Positions 1 to 9,156 of a stretch of 64,000 bases of DNA are shown one piece after another. Each line of letters begins with the position of its first letter. The first letter of the stretch is position 1. Origin of the DNA: Cohnella abietis (GTDB lineage: Bacteria; Bacillota; Bacilli; Paenibacillales; Paenibacillaceae). The position numbers and the translations under genes are program-made. Location of the stretch: assembly GCF_004295585.1 (NCBI RefSeq), contig NZ_AP019400.1:6750501-6814500 (forward strand), written 5' to 3'. Under the pieces are notes generated by a model. That model made no database searches and was not told where the DNA came from. It saw only the letters and a list, made by a program, of their open reading frames with translations.

Positions 1-323
1 AAGGCGACCAAGACGGTAGGCACTCCGAGGTTCATAATGGCAGTTGCAGCCGATGACGACGTGACGTACGTACTCAGATTACAGAATAAGAAGTCTACAT
101 CTTGGGCTCTCAGCCGAGCGGCCGCTGCGAACGATTTGTCCACGTTATCTACAAAACCCGCCGATACGATCTCCACGTCGTAGCCGCTAAGCATCTTCTC
201 GAACTCACGACCGTAACCCTCGAGTTCCTCCCGCAACCCCGGAAATTGTCCCCAATACGGCTCGTGACCAACCGTTATAACGCCAATGCGAGCTTTAGCC
301 CTTGTAAACAATGGTATACTCAT
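1..323 (-). CDS. Sugar isomerase, L-fucose/L-arabinose isomerase-like (N-terminal part, cut by window edge)
   Basis: The reading frame is open from an ATG at 323 to the window edge, about 107 codons, so only the N-terminus is visible. The protein begins MSIPLFTRAKARIGVITVGH and continues with a Rossmann-like strand, a YWGQFPGL segment and an FLFCNLSTYVTSS segment, typical of the N1 domain of fucose/arabinose isomerase-fold proteins that interconvert aldoses and ketoses. The start is supported by an AAAGGTGG ribosome binding site 9 to 10 bases upstream. It is the last visible gene of the minus-strand operon that begins at 12644 and follows the beta-mannosidase by 43 bases, so it probably acts on a sugar released by that system. 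The substrate cannot be told from this fragment, and catalytic metal ligands would lie outside the window. Confidence 0.7.
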   Translation of the reverse strand, partial: MSIPLFTRAKARIGVITVGHEPYWGQFPGLREELEGYGREFEKMLSGYDVEIVSAGFVDNVDKSFAAAARLRAQDVDFLFCNLSTYVTSSSAATAIMNLGVPTVLVA

Positions 324-366
324 TTCCACTTCCACCTTTTCGCGATTAGTGCTATTGATTGTCAAT

Positions 367-2934
367 CTAATTCCAACTGATCAGTTCGATCTCCCCGTTG
401 CCCCCGGCACCGGCACTAGCCCCCGTAGCCAATCTTCGATAATCGATCGTTCTGCGCTCGTCTGGCAACAGATCGAAGTAATTGTCTGAGAAAACATACT
501 CGCCGTGGAGCAAGACGGCTTTGGCATATCGATCCGCAGTAATGATTAGGCGGCCTCCTTCGGTCCCTTCCTGCCGAGACTCAATGCGTACGCCGGAAGC
601 TTCAAGCTCCATGTCCGCCGGAATACCCGTAAAATAAACGCATCGATCCTCGCCGAACGGACCCGAGATATCCATTACCAGCAAGTGAGAGTCGTCCAAC
701 AGCGCGTCCAATTCCTCCAATGGCACCGTCTCAATGGCGGAAGATGTTCCTCCCCCTACCCCGAAGCTGAACTCCCGACTCCACCGAGAAGCATCGTCGG
801 CTTTGCCGTCCAGCTTCAACACTCGCAGTCTTGCCGTCCCCAGAATTGCTTCAGGCTTGTCGTTGCATACCCAGAATGTATACCCGCCTTCCTTTTCCTG
901 CCGATCGATCGAAGCGATAACCGGACGGGCGGCTTTCTTGAACCCGTAATAACCGCCCTTCGGATACCCGTAATAATCGACGAGGCTCCATCCGCTCGCC
1001 GGCCAGCAATCGTTAAACATCCAGAACAGAATGCCGCCCGTATAAGGCCGGTTGCGTCTGTACGCCTCGAGGACGAGGCGGGTAATCTCATGTTGAGCGT
1101 AGGACATGTGCCTAATCTTCTCGACCGTCGAGACGGCCGGAGGCATCAGCTTATCGGCAAGCGTCTCAAGCGCGCGGAAGAGCGTAAAGTCGACTAGCCC
1201 GGGATGGTTCTTCGTATGATACTCTAGCATGTCGAATGAAGGATCGTTCAGATCCTCCTCGCTCATGAACCGCCTCAGCGTATGAATCTCCGGCGTGCCG
1301 AACATTGGAAACTCCGGGCAGAACCGGCTGAGCAAGCCTGCGAAGTAAGCTCGGTAATCCCGCATGTCCGTATGGCGCAAGTAGTCGAAAATATCGAACA
1401 ACGCACCGGTGTAATGCGCGGTGCCGATCGTGAATGAATTATTCTTGTTGCCGCCGAAAGGGCTCGTCGGCAAGAACGAACGGGACGGATCGAGCTCTGC
1501 GCACAGCCTGCCCGTAATCCGCTCGGCAATCGCCCGTCCGGGGTAGTCCGGATCATCTTCGCCGTCGAACATGCCGTTCTCGTTGTCGCCGTTCCACATG
1601 ATCAGGCTCGGGCGGCTGCGAAGCGAACGGATGACGCCTTCGGCCTCTACGGCCAACGAAGCAGCCCATTCCCCGTCTTCTTCGGGATACGTACCGCATG
1701 CCATCATGAAATCTTGGAAGACGAGAATCCCTAGCTTGTCGCACCCGTCCCAGAAGGGCTCCGGCTCGTAGATACCCCCGCCCCAGCAGCGAAGCATCGT
1801 CATATCGGCATCCCGGGCGAGACGAAGAAGATTCTCGTAATGCGAATCCGGGATACGCGACGGAAAGGGATCGCTCGGCACCCAATTGGCTCCTTTGCAG
1901 TAGATGGGGACGCCGTTCACCAATAGCGTGAACCCGCTTCCGGGCCGCTCCCCGTTCATGTCCCACTCCGCGCTTCGAGCTCTCAACTCCTCGGTCGTAC
2001 GCGCCTCGGCGCTCCCGGGCTTATCCGGAAGCTGCTCGATTCGCGCCGTGCGAACGCCGAATGAGCACTCCCGCTCGTCGACGATTCCCGTTTCTCCGTA
2101 AAGCTTCGCGACCGCCTTATACAACGGCTGGCCGCCGTATCCCGCGGGCCACCAGAGCTCGGGTTCGGCCAAGTCCGCCGTCAGCTCCAGCTTGTTCCCG
2201 AGCAGCTTGCGCGACGCCTCCCATACGATGCGGCCGGAAGGATCGAGGATGGCAGCCTCGACTCTGAGCGGCTGCCCGTCATGCCGGATCGTCTCCAATG
2301 CGAAGCCGATGGCCGCTCCCCTTCCGTCGATCGCCTTCGTATGGACATAGAGATCTTCGATCGCCGCGACGTCTTCGAAGACGAGCCGGACAGGACGCCA
2401 GATGCCATAGCTGACGAGACGTCCGACCCAATCCCATCCGAACGTGCACTGCATTCGCCGCACGTAGAGGCGTTCGCTCGTGAATGCCGCTCCGCGACCG
2501 CTGTAGGGCTTATTCTCGACTCCTTCCGCGATGGTACGGAACCGGACTTCTAGCTCGTTCGTACCCTTCCGCAGCAATCCCGATACGTCGAAGCGGTAGC
2601 GGACGAACATGTTGTCCGTCCGCGCTACCCGCGTCCCGTTCAGATATACGTCCGCGAAAGTATCCAGCCCCTCGAATTCCAGCACCATGCGCCCCGCGTC
2701 CAAGCGTTCAACCTCGAATTCGCGGGAATACGTCCATCGCCAATGCTCGACCCATGCGCAATCTTCCGCCTGCTTGCGATAACCCGGGTCCGCGATACAT
2801 CCCGCCGCGAGTAAATCCTGATGCACGTGTCCGGGCACGCGAGCATCGATATCGATGCTCGTCGGACCGCCCTCGGGTCGTTCGCCTTCGCCCTTTAACT
2901 TCCAATATCCATTCAACATTATCGTTCGTTTCAT
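367..2934 (-). CDS. GH2 beta-mannosidase
   Basis: An 855-aa glycoside hydrolase of family 2 that most likely removes terminal beta-mannosyl residues from manno-oligosaccharides. There is no signal peptide, so it should act in the cytoplasm. The order is an N-terminal jelly-roll sugar-binding domain (LNGYWKLKG, VPGHVHQDLL, about 1-190), an Ig-like domain (about 190-310) and a TIM barrel with RCWGGGIYEPEPFWDGCDKL. The acid/base motif WNGDNEN puts the acid/base Glu near residue 452, and the nucleophile is probably the Glu of CPEF near 541. The open frame extends 11 codons further upstream, but the ATG at 2934 has an AGAAGGGA ribosome binding site eight bases away and matches the family N-terminus. 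The gene follows the GH99-like gene in the same operon. A beta-galactosidase or exo-glucosaminidase role is less likely because the N-terminal and WNGxNEN pattern is mannosidase-like. Confidence 0.88.
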   Translation of the reverse strand: MKRTIMLNGYWKLKGEGERPEGGPTSIDIDARVPGHVHQDLLAAGCIADPGYRKQAEDCAWVEHWRWTYSREFEVERLDAGRMVLEFEGLDTFADVYLNGTRVARTDNMFVRYRFDVSGLLRKGTNELEVRFRTIAEGVENKPYSGRGAAFTSERLYVRRMQCTFGWDWVGRLVSYGIWRPVRLVFEDVAAIEDLYVHTKAIDGRGAAIGFALETIRHDGQPLRVEAAILDPSGRIVWEASRKLLGNKLELTADLAEPELWWPAGYGGQPLYKAVAKLYGETGIVDERECSFGVRTARIEQLPDKPGSAEARTTEELRARSAEWDMNGERPGSGFTLLVNGVPIYCKGANWVPSDPFPSRIPDSHYENLLRLARDADMTMLRCWGGGIYEPEPFWDGCDKLGILVFQDFMMACGTYPEEDGEWAASLAVEAEGVIRSLRSRPSLIMWNGDNENGMFDGEDDPDYPGRAIAERITGRLCAELDPSRSFLPTSPFGGNKNNSFTIGTAHYTGALFDIFDYLRHTDMRDYRAYFAGLLSRFCPEFPMFGTPEIHTLRRFMSEEDLNDPSFDMLEYHTKNHPGLVDFTLFRALETLADKLMPPAVSTVEKIRHMSYAQHEITRLVLEAYRRNRPYTGGILFWMFNDCWPASGWSLVDYYGYPKGGYYGFKKAARPVIASIDRQEKEGGYTFWVCNDKPEAILGTARLRVLKLDGKADDASRWSREFSFGVGGGTSSAIETVPLEELDALLDDSHLLVMDISGPFGEDRCVYFTGIPADMELEASGVRIESRQEGTEGGRLIITADRYAKAVLLHGEYVFSDNYFDLLPDERRTIDYRRLATGASAGAGGNGEIELISWN

Positions 2935-3025
2935 CGTCGTTGTCCCTTCTTTGGTTCGTGCCGCCAACCGGTAACGGTAACGGCTAAAGTTACGGTTGCT
3001 GTATCGTTAAAGCTACCACCAGCGC

Positions 3026-6000
3026 TTACGGCAATTGAAAGACGACCGTCTGATCCGTCGCGGTATCCTTCTGAATATTCGCGAGCGCCGTACCGTAGGT
3101 CATGCCGAACGTATAGGACGCCGGCAGCAGTTCCTTGCGAATCTCTCCATTAGCCGTGGCGCCGATCGTCTTCCAAGCACCTCCCGAATACACTTTGGCG
3201 ATGCCTCCGTCGACCGGCGCTCCTTGCGCGTCCTTCAACTGGATAAGAATGCTTGCCGTTTGGAAGACGACCGCCGGATCTTCTCCGACGTCCCACGCTT
3301 GCTGGTTGTAAACGCCCTCGTAAGTCATGCCGAACGTATAAGACCCCGCGAACACTTCCTTGCTTAATTCGCCGCTGCCGGTCGTGCCGATCGTCTGCCA
3401 GCTGCCGCCTACGTATGCTTTTGCGGTTCCGCCGGACAAATCGTTCCCTAGACTGTCCTTCAACCAGATGTTCGCCTTGACGGTCTGGAAGACGACCGTA
3501 GCGTTCGACGCCGTATGCTGCGTCGCTTGTTTTGTTACCCCTTGATAGGTCACGGAGAAAACATAACTTCTTTCCGGTAGCGACTTGGTCGCCTTGCCAG
3601 AGGCGTCCGTCGTCCCCAAGTCCTTCCAAGCCCCGTCGTAATATTTGACCGTTCCGCCGCTTAGCGGATTACCCGCGCTGTCCTTCAATTCAACGACCGT
3701 GGAGGTCGCTGAGAGCGCAAAGCTCGCGCTTTGCGCCGTTTCTTCGTTGCCCGCCTTGTCGATCGATTTGTAAAGCACCGCGTAAGAACCTTGCTTATCG
3801 AATACCAATGCGTTCGTATAGGGAGTCCAAGTCGTCCCATTATCCCGGCTGTAAGAAACCTGCTGAACGCCGGATACCCCGTCGGTTGCCGTCAACTCAA
3901 GCGTGACCGGGCCGATGTAAGTTCCGCCCGGACCGTCCGGAGACGACGGACCGAAGACGGCAGCGGTTACGGGAGCGGTAGCGTCCACGTAGACGGTCGC
4001 CGATTGCGCAGCACCTCCCGGATTGGTCGCGGTGATAACGGCTACGCCTTCGCCGACGGCAGTGACCGTTCCGCCGGCATCCACCGTCGCGACCGCCGGA
4101 TTGCCGGAGCTCCAAACGACGCTCTTGTTCGTCGCATTACCCGGCAATACCGTCGCTTCCAACGTTTCGCTTTGCCCGATCGGAAGAGTAATCTCGCTTT
4201 TGTTTAGTGTAATGCTCGTTACGCCGTAACTCACCTCGCGAACCTCTATGTCGTCAACGTAGAAATCCTGCAAATCGCCTAACTGCTCGGTATATAGGTA
4301 CACCCTCGTATCGGTGACGACCCCGGCATCCTGAATTTCGTAATAACCTTGAGCCTGAACCCAACCGCCGTAACCGAGAGCCGTGCTGCTGAATAAAATC
4401 TTCTGCTGCACGACGCCGTCCAGCTTATATTGAATGCATATCCGAAGCAGCGCCGGGCTGGCCGGCGCGGCATCCAGCTTGCCCCAGGCCGAGTAATAAT
4501 AAAGCTTGCCTTTTTCGATCGTCGTAGGCAGGAATACCGCTCCGTACCGGTTGTTGCCGGTCTTGGTCACCCTCAGCGATTGCGCGCCATTCCGATGCTC
4601 GGCGGCGTTAAGAGTAAGCGTCGCGCTCGAACCGTAATACGCCGAAGGCACCGCGCCGCCTTCCATGCCGGAATCGACGATCAGGTTGCTTCCGAGTAAC
4701 TCGTTGGACGGAAAACCCTGTCTGAGAGCTACCGTGACCTCGGTCGTCGCCGTGTGTCCGCCATCCAGAGACATGGCCGAGACACGTGCCGTCCCCGTGC
4801 TTTTCCCGTAGACGATGCCGTTGTTGTCGACGGTCGCCACAGCCGGATTATCCGAATGCCAGATGACTTCCTTGTTAATGACGCCGGTTGCCGGCTGGAA
4901 AGTCGGCACGAGCGTCAACGTTTTCCCGTAATAGACCGTCGCCGCGGCGTCCATACTTAAGCCCGTAGCGCTTATCCATGCCGGACTCGCCGAGTAGGAG
5001 ATCGGTCTGACTTCGACGTCGTCGACGTAATAGTCATGACGGTTAGCGTCGACCTCGGTATAGACGTATAAGTATACGTCGGTGACGGTGCCCGTCTCCG
5101 CGATCGCGTAGTTCCCCTGAACTTGAGTCCACGACTGATTGCTTAAACCCGCGCTGGTGAAAATAATGAGCTGCTTAATCGTTCCGTCAACCCTGTACTG
5201 CAAGCCTACCCGCAACGGCTCGGTCAGCGTGGGGGCCGTAGCGAGCTTCGCCCAAACCGAATAGCGGTATTCCTGACCCGGAACGACGCCGTTTAATTTG
5301 AACATCGCGCTGCTGTACCTTCCGATTTTGGCGACCTTCAAAGACTGGTGACCGCTATGGGCCTGCGATATATCCAATCCGAGCACGGTATTGGTCGTTT
5401 GCGCTTGAATCACGTTTCCTTCCATCCCCGGATCGACAACGAGATTATCCCCGATGATCGGCAACGCGACGGCCGTATCCATGTGCACGGAATCGATCAC
5501 GAAAGTTCCAGTCTCTAACGTCGGAACGACCTTGATCCGCCGGATCGTTCCCGTCCAACCGGCCGCGTTCGTCGCGTCGAACACGTATTCGCGGAATAAC
5601 GGTTCGTTCGGCAGGATGTACGACGACAGTTTTTTCATCTCGTTCCACGAGGAATCTCCCTCTGTCTGATAGTAGACCCGGGCCTCGTTGCCGGCAGTCT
5701 CGTTGCGAAGCTTCACTCGAACGCGTTTCACGGACGAGGCGGCCAGATTTAATCCGTCCGGCGATTCGATCGCCGGCGCGACTCCTCCCGATACGCCCAA
5801 GGAACTTCCGCTGAATACGCCGCCTAATACCGCGCCGCCCGCGATCTGCCCGTTTGCCGTCCAGCCGTCCGCGAATTCGAAGTCCCAGATCTTTCCGGCC
5901 GGATAAATTTCGATTTTCCGCACCGTCTCGTCCCAGCTTACGGTCGCTCCGAAAGCATCATGGACGTAAGAGAGCGGGACAAGAACCGTTCCGTTCGCAA

Positions 6001-9000
6001 GCAGCGTAGGCGCATGCTCGAGCGTAAGCGGTTGACCGTCCTTATGGGCCGTGGCGCTGCCGACCGTCAAGTCGTATAGGGCACTTCCCTTCAAGGCGAT
6101 GAACTTCTGCGCCGCGGCGTCCCATTCGGATTTGACGCCCAACTGGAGCCAAATATCCTTAATGGGAACCATGACGACCCCATCTTGAACGAGAGGTGGC
6201 TGGCTTAACGTTCTCCGCTTGCCGTCCACATACAGCTTTATCTCCATAGAATCGTTCGCGACGGCGCGAATGTAATCGATGTCGACCGTTCCCAAGGCCG
6301 ATACCGGGTCGATCCGGATTTGCCGGATGTTGCCTACCCAGCTTTTGTTTCGCCACATCTCCACGTAATAATCGGTATACCCGTCGTCTTGCGGATTAAC
6401 GAAGAAACCCATCGCTTTCGTCTCGTTCCAATCCCCGTCGAGCTCCGTCGTGAAGAAAACTCTGCCTTCGATATCGTTGGCGTTATTCTTCATGCGGATC
6501 TTGAGATAGGGAGCATCCTCCGCTTTGATCCCAAGGTGGTCGCCGGAGACGATCCCCGGATCCGTGTTGTTGAAGACGGCCGTCAAGCTGCCTCCCGAGA
6601 CGCCAACGGAATCTACCTCCCTCAGCGCGGTCCACCCTTCCTCGTCGCCGGCGGTATTGAACTCCCACGACGCAACGAAGTTGTCCGACACGGCTGGCGG
6701 CGTCAAAGTTCGGTTAGGGACGACTCTGCCCGCCGGATACAGAACGCCGATTCTATCCTTCTGCGCCTGCGTCGGCACGATATCGTCGTGAGCTGCGGAG
6801 CCCGCGAAGACGTCGCGGATCGCGTCCACGTACCCGAATCCGGCCAGTCCGGCAGGCATGAGGAAGTGGCCTTCCCCGAATTCGTTCCAGTTGTCTAGCA
6901 TGACGAGCTTCTTGCCAAGGTTACCCGCGGACAACGAAGGGATATACGTATCCTTCGTCCACTGCGCGAGTGACTGGAATTCCGACGGCGACGCGTAATA
7001 CCCGAAGTGGAGTCCCCAAGCGGTGTCGTCCCGGCCCATACTCAATCCAGGGATAACATCCAGTTCCCCGAATCCGTTCTCCAACGTCAGCTTAAGCTTC
7101 TGATAATCCGGATGTCCGCCGAACGAACCCCACGAATAGGCGTACACCGCATCGAAGCCTGCTGATCTGCGATTGATTAGATCTTGAGCGTTCGTACCGT
7201 TGTACACGTTCAGAATGATCAGGTCATCAAATCCGACCGCAATCGCCGCGTTCCGCAGATAATCGATATCGGCCTTAGCTCCTGCGATGGAACCCGATAG
7301 TTTAACGAATTGATCGTAATGGTAGATCGTGAATACCGGCTTGTTGTCGATCTTCAAGTACCGGGGATCCTTGAAGTAATATTCGACCCAATAGGGGACC
7401 AGATTGTTACGGAAATCATTGCTGTCGGCCGCTTTGGAGTTCAAGTTCTCCCACATAATCGCGAAATCTACTTGATCGCTATACTCCGAATTGAAGTAAC
7501 CGTCGTGTAGGGCGGAAGACAGGAAGGGATCCTTGACCGGGGCGTTCTCGCCGCCGATCGGCCTGAACCAGCAGGAAATCTGGAAGCCGATGCCGTGCTC
7601 GGCCTGCCATTTGGTCTCCCAATCCGCCGTCTCCGGATTTCCTTCGTCGTAGAATCCGAGCAACGGCGTACGATCGGGATACGGATTGATCATATCCCAG
7701 CCCAAGTGATGACCTTCGCGCCACATCGGGCAGCTCTGAACGCCGACGAGCTTGTCTCCGGTGCTTACTTTTACTGGCGGCGGGACGTAGTCGGAGGGCA
7801 AAGGCGTATCCGCGAAAGCGAGAACGTCGTCCAGCCACATCGTGCCTTTGTCGGCGGCGGAAGTTGAGAAGCGGATGCCGTCCACGGAAGAGATACCAGA
7901 AGCCAGCACGACATTGTCCGCGCTCAGCTTGCCGTTAATATAAATGTCTGCCCGGGAAGAAGCCAATCTTAGCTTCACCTTGAGGCTGTACCATAGATTT
8001 TCCCGGTAATCGTATAGCTCGACCGAATTACCCGCCGTGTCGACGTAAGCCAGCTTCCCGTTCGTCGTGACCAGCTTTAACGCGGTTCCGGTCCCGCTTT
8101 TCAGTTCCGCGGCGAGTCCGTTCTTCTTGACGGGTACGTAAAATTTATACTCCGCGGTCACGTCTCCCGAGAGCGGAGCGAAGCTCTTCGACAGCCCCAT
8201 GGCTCCCGTGGCGTTCGCGGCGTCCATCTTAAAGCTGTAGATGTCCGGCTTGGGAGACATGACGTAATACCGGGTGCTCCCGTTTACTTGCTCGGACATC
8301 TGCTCGACCTTGATAGTGCCGCCCGACGGGCTCGACGTCCAATCCTGGGGCACGGCGCCGTTCGCGACCGATAGCAGCCTTTCGTTGACGGCATAGCCCT
8401 TATAAATTTTGAGAGGTGTGAAATAAAAATCCCCCGTAGAGGCTACCCCCGTCGTCAGTTCAAATCGATTCAATGCGTCGACCGAATTTTTGAAAGACTG
8501 CGCCGCAGCTTTCTTGACGCCGTTAATATACACGTCCGCCTTGCCGGCGGCCATGTCCGCGATTACTTTCACGCCGTATTCCGTGTTAGACGCGTAAGCC
8601 TGCAACGTAACCTTTCCTCCGCCGGACGTCTCCAGCACGAGATCGCTACCGCTCGTGGCGATGCTGACGCCCGCGGTATCTCCGTCGAGCAGTTGCCACT
8701 TCAGGCCATCTATAATCGTTAACGGCTTAAAGCGGTATTCCATCGTGATGGTACCCTCGGTCTGCTCGGGGAACTTACGGCTCATCGATACGGGAAGAAC
8801 CTGACTCGTATCGCTCACTTTCAGCGTATCCGCATACAGGCTGACGAGCGCGCCGCCGGCGGAGCGAACGTCCCAGCCGGAAGGCCGGCTCTCGCCGGGG
8901 ACCAGATTGGAGAAAAACGTGAAGTCCTCGTCCACTAGATAAGAGGTTCCCGCGGGAGCGCTTTCACTATCGGCGAGAACGGTACGGGAATAAACTACGA

Positions 9001-9064
9001 TCATAAATGCGCATAAAACCATCGAAATGCTTAAAACGGTCCATCCAAATTTGATCTTGAACAT
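3026..9064 (-). CDS. Giant secreted multidomain GH99-like glycosidase
   Basis: A 2012-aa exported protein. The ATG at 9064 has an AAGGGGAA ribosome binding site, and the start is followed by one hydrophobic signal segment (about 7-30). Two LamG/concanavalin-like beta-sandwich regions (about 35-225 and 235-425) precede a GH99/WbsX-like TIM barrel (about 437-755) with VGVQSCPMW, GFYDEGNP, NKPVFTIYHYD and DNWNEFGEGHF; the two Glu of NEFGEG near 728-731 are candidate catalytic residues. Next come a carbohydrate-binding-like module, a copper-amine-oxidase-N-like stalk domain (about 940-1055), three further CBM-like modules beginning NLVVDPGMEG or similar, two Big_2 Ig folds, an Ig fold of the OmpL47 type (GNEETA) and three C-terminal 75-aa repeats (LKDSAGNPLSGG, SYTFGMTY). 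GH99 members cleave endo-alpha-mannosidic bonds, fitting the downstream beta-mannosidase, but the substrate here is inferred. No SLH or LPXTG anchor was seen. Confidence 0.8.
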   Translation of the reverse strand: MFKIKFGWTVLSISMVLCAFMIVVYSRTVLADSESAPAGTSYLVDEDFTFFSNLVPGESRPSGWDVRSAGGALVSLYADTLKVSDTSQVLPVSMSRKFPEQTEGTITMEYRFKPLTIIDGLKWQLLDGDTAGVSIATSGSDLVLETSGGGKVTLQAYASNTEYGVKVIADMAAGKADVYINGVKKAAAQSFKNSVDALNRFELTTGVASTGDFYFTPLKIYKGYAVNERLLSVANGAVPQDWTSSPSGGTIKVEQMSEQVNGSTRYYVMSPKPDIYSFKMDAANATGAMGLSKSFAPLSGDVTAEYKFYVPVKKNGLAAELKSGTGTALKLVTTNGKLAYVDTAGNSVELYDYRENLWYSLKVKLRLASSRADIYINGKLSADNVVLASGISSVDGIRFSTSAADKGTMWLDDVLAFADTPLPSDYVPPPVKVSTGDKLVGVQSCPMWREGHHLGWDMINPYPDRTPLLGFYDEGNPETADWETKWQAEHGIGFQISCWFRPIGGENAPVKDPFLSSALHDGYFNSEYSDQVDFAIMWENLNSKAADSNDFRNNLVPYWVEYYFKDPRYLKIDNKPVFTIYHYDQFVKLSGSIAGAKADIDYLRNAAIAVGFDDLIILNVYNGTNAQDLINRRSAGFDAVYAYSWGSFGGHPDYQKLKLTLENGFGELDVIPGLSMGRDDTAWGLHFGYYASPSEFQSLAQWTKDTYIPSLSAGNLGKKLVMLDNWNEFGEGHFLMPAGLAGFGYVDAIRDVFAGSAAHDDIVPTQAQKDRIGVLYPAGRVVPNRTLTPPAVSDNFVASWEFNTAGDEEGWTALREVDSVGVSGGSLTAVFNNTDPGIVSGDHLGIKAEDAPYLKIRMKNNANDIEGRVFFTTELDGDWNETKAMGFFVNPQDDGYTDYYVEMWRNKSWVGNIRQIRIDPVSALGTVDIDYIRAVANDSMEIKLYVDGKRRTLSQPPLVQDGVVMVPIKDIWLQLGVKSEWDAAAQKFIALKGSALYDLTVGSATAHKDGQPLTLEHAPTLLANGTVLVPLSYVHDAFGATVSWDETVRKIEIYPAGKIWDFEFADGWTANGQIAGGAVLGGVFSGSSLGVSGGVAPAIESPDGLNLAASSVKRVRVKLRNETAGNEARVYYQTEGDSSWNEMKKLSSYILPNEPLFREYVFDATNAAGWTGTIRRIKVVPTLETGTFVIDSVHMDTAVALPIIGDNLVVDPGMEGNVIQAQTTNTVLGLDISQAHSGHQSLKVAKIGRYSSAMFKLNGVVPGQEYRYSVWAKLATAPTLTEPLRVGLQYRVDGTIKQLIIFTSAGLSNQSWTQVQGNYAIAETGTVTDVYLYVYTEVDANRHDYYVDDVEVRPISYSASPAWISATGLSMDAAATVYYGKTLTLVPTFQPATGVINKEVIWHSDNPAVATVDNNGIVYGKSTGTARVSAMSLDGGHTATTEVTVALRQGFPSNELLGSNLIVDSGMEGGAVPSAYYGSSATLTLNAAEHRNGAQSLRVTKTGNNRYGAVFLPTTIEKGKLYYYSAWGKLDAAPASPALLRICIQYKLDGVVQQKILFSSTALGYGGWVQAQGYYEIQDAGVVTDTRVYLYTEQLGDLQDFYVDDIEVREVSYGVTSITLNKSEITLPIGQSETLEATVLPGNATNKSVVWSSGNPAVATVDAGGTVTAVGEGVAVITATNPGGAAQSATVYVDATAPVTAAVFGPSSPDGPGGTYIGPVTLELTATDGVSGVQQVSYSRDNGTTWTPYTNALVFDKQGSYAVLYKSIDKAGNEETAQSASFALSATSTVVELKDSAGNPLSGGTVKYYDGAWKDLGTTDASGKATKSLPERSYVFSVTYQGVTKQATQHTASNATVVFQTVKANIWLKDSLGNDLSGGTAKAYVGGSWQTIGTTGSGELSKEVFAGSYTFGMTYEGVYNQQAWDVGEDPAVVFQTASILIQLKDAQGAPVDGGIAKVYSGGAWKTIGATANGEIRKELLPASYTFGMTYGTALANIQKDTATDQTVVFQLP

Positions 9065-9156
9065 ATCAATCGGATTCCCCTTCGCACCGGAATTATGAAC
9101 GTTTGAAAAAAACGGCGACCCCACTACTACGTAGCAGAGCCGTCGGATCGATCTGA

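Noticed and set aside
102-489. Plus-strand frames at the left edge
   Set aside because: They lie antisense to the isomerase and mannosidase genes, which have clear family matches.
4001-4230. Arg-rich minus-strand frames overlapping the GH99-like gene
   Set aside because: Out-of-frame shadows of a GC-rich gene with low-complexity composition.
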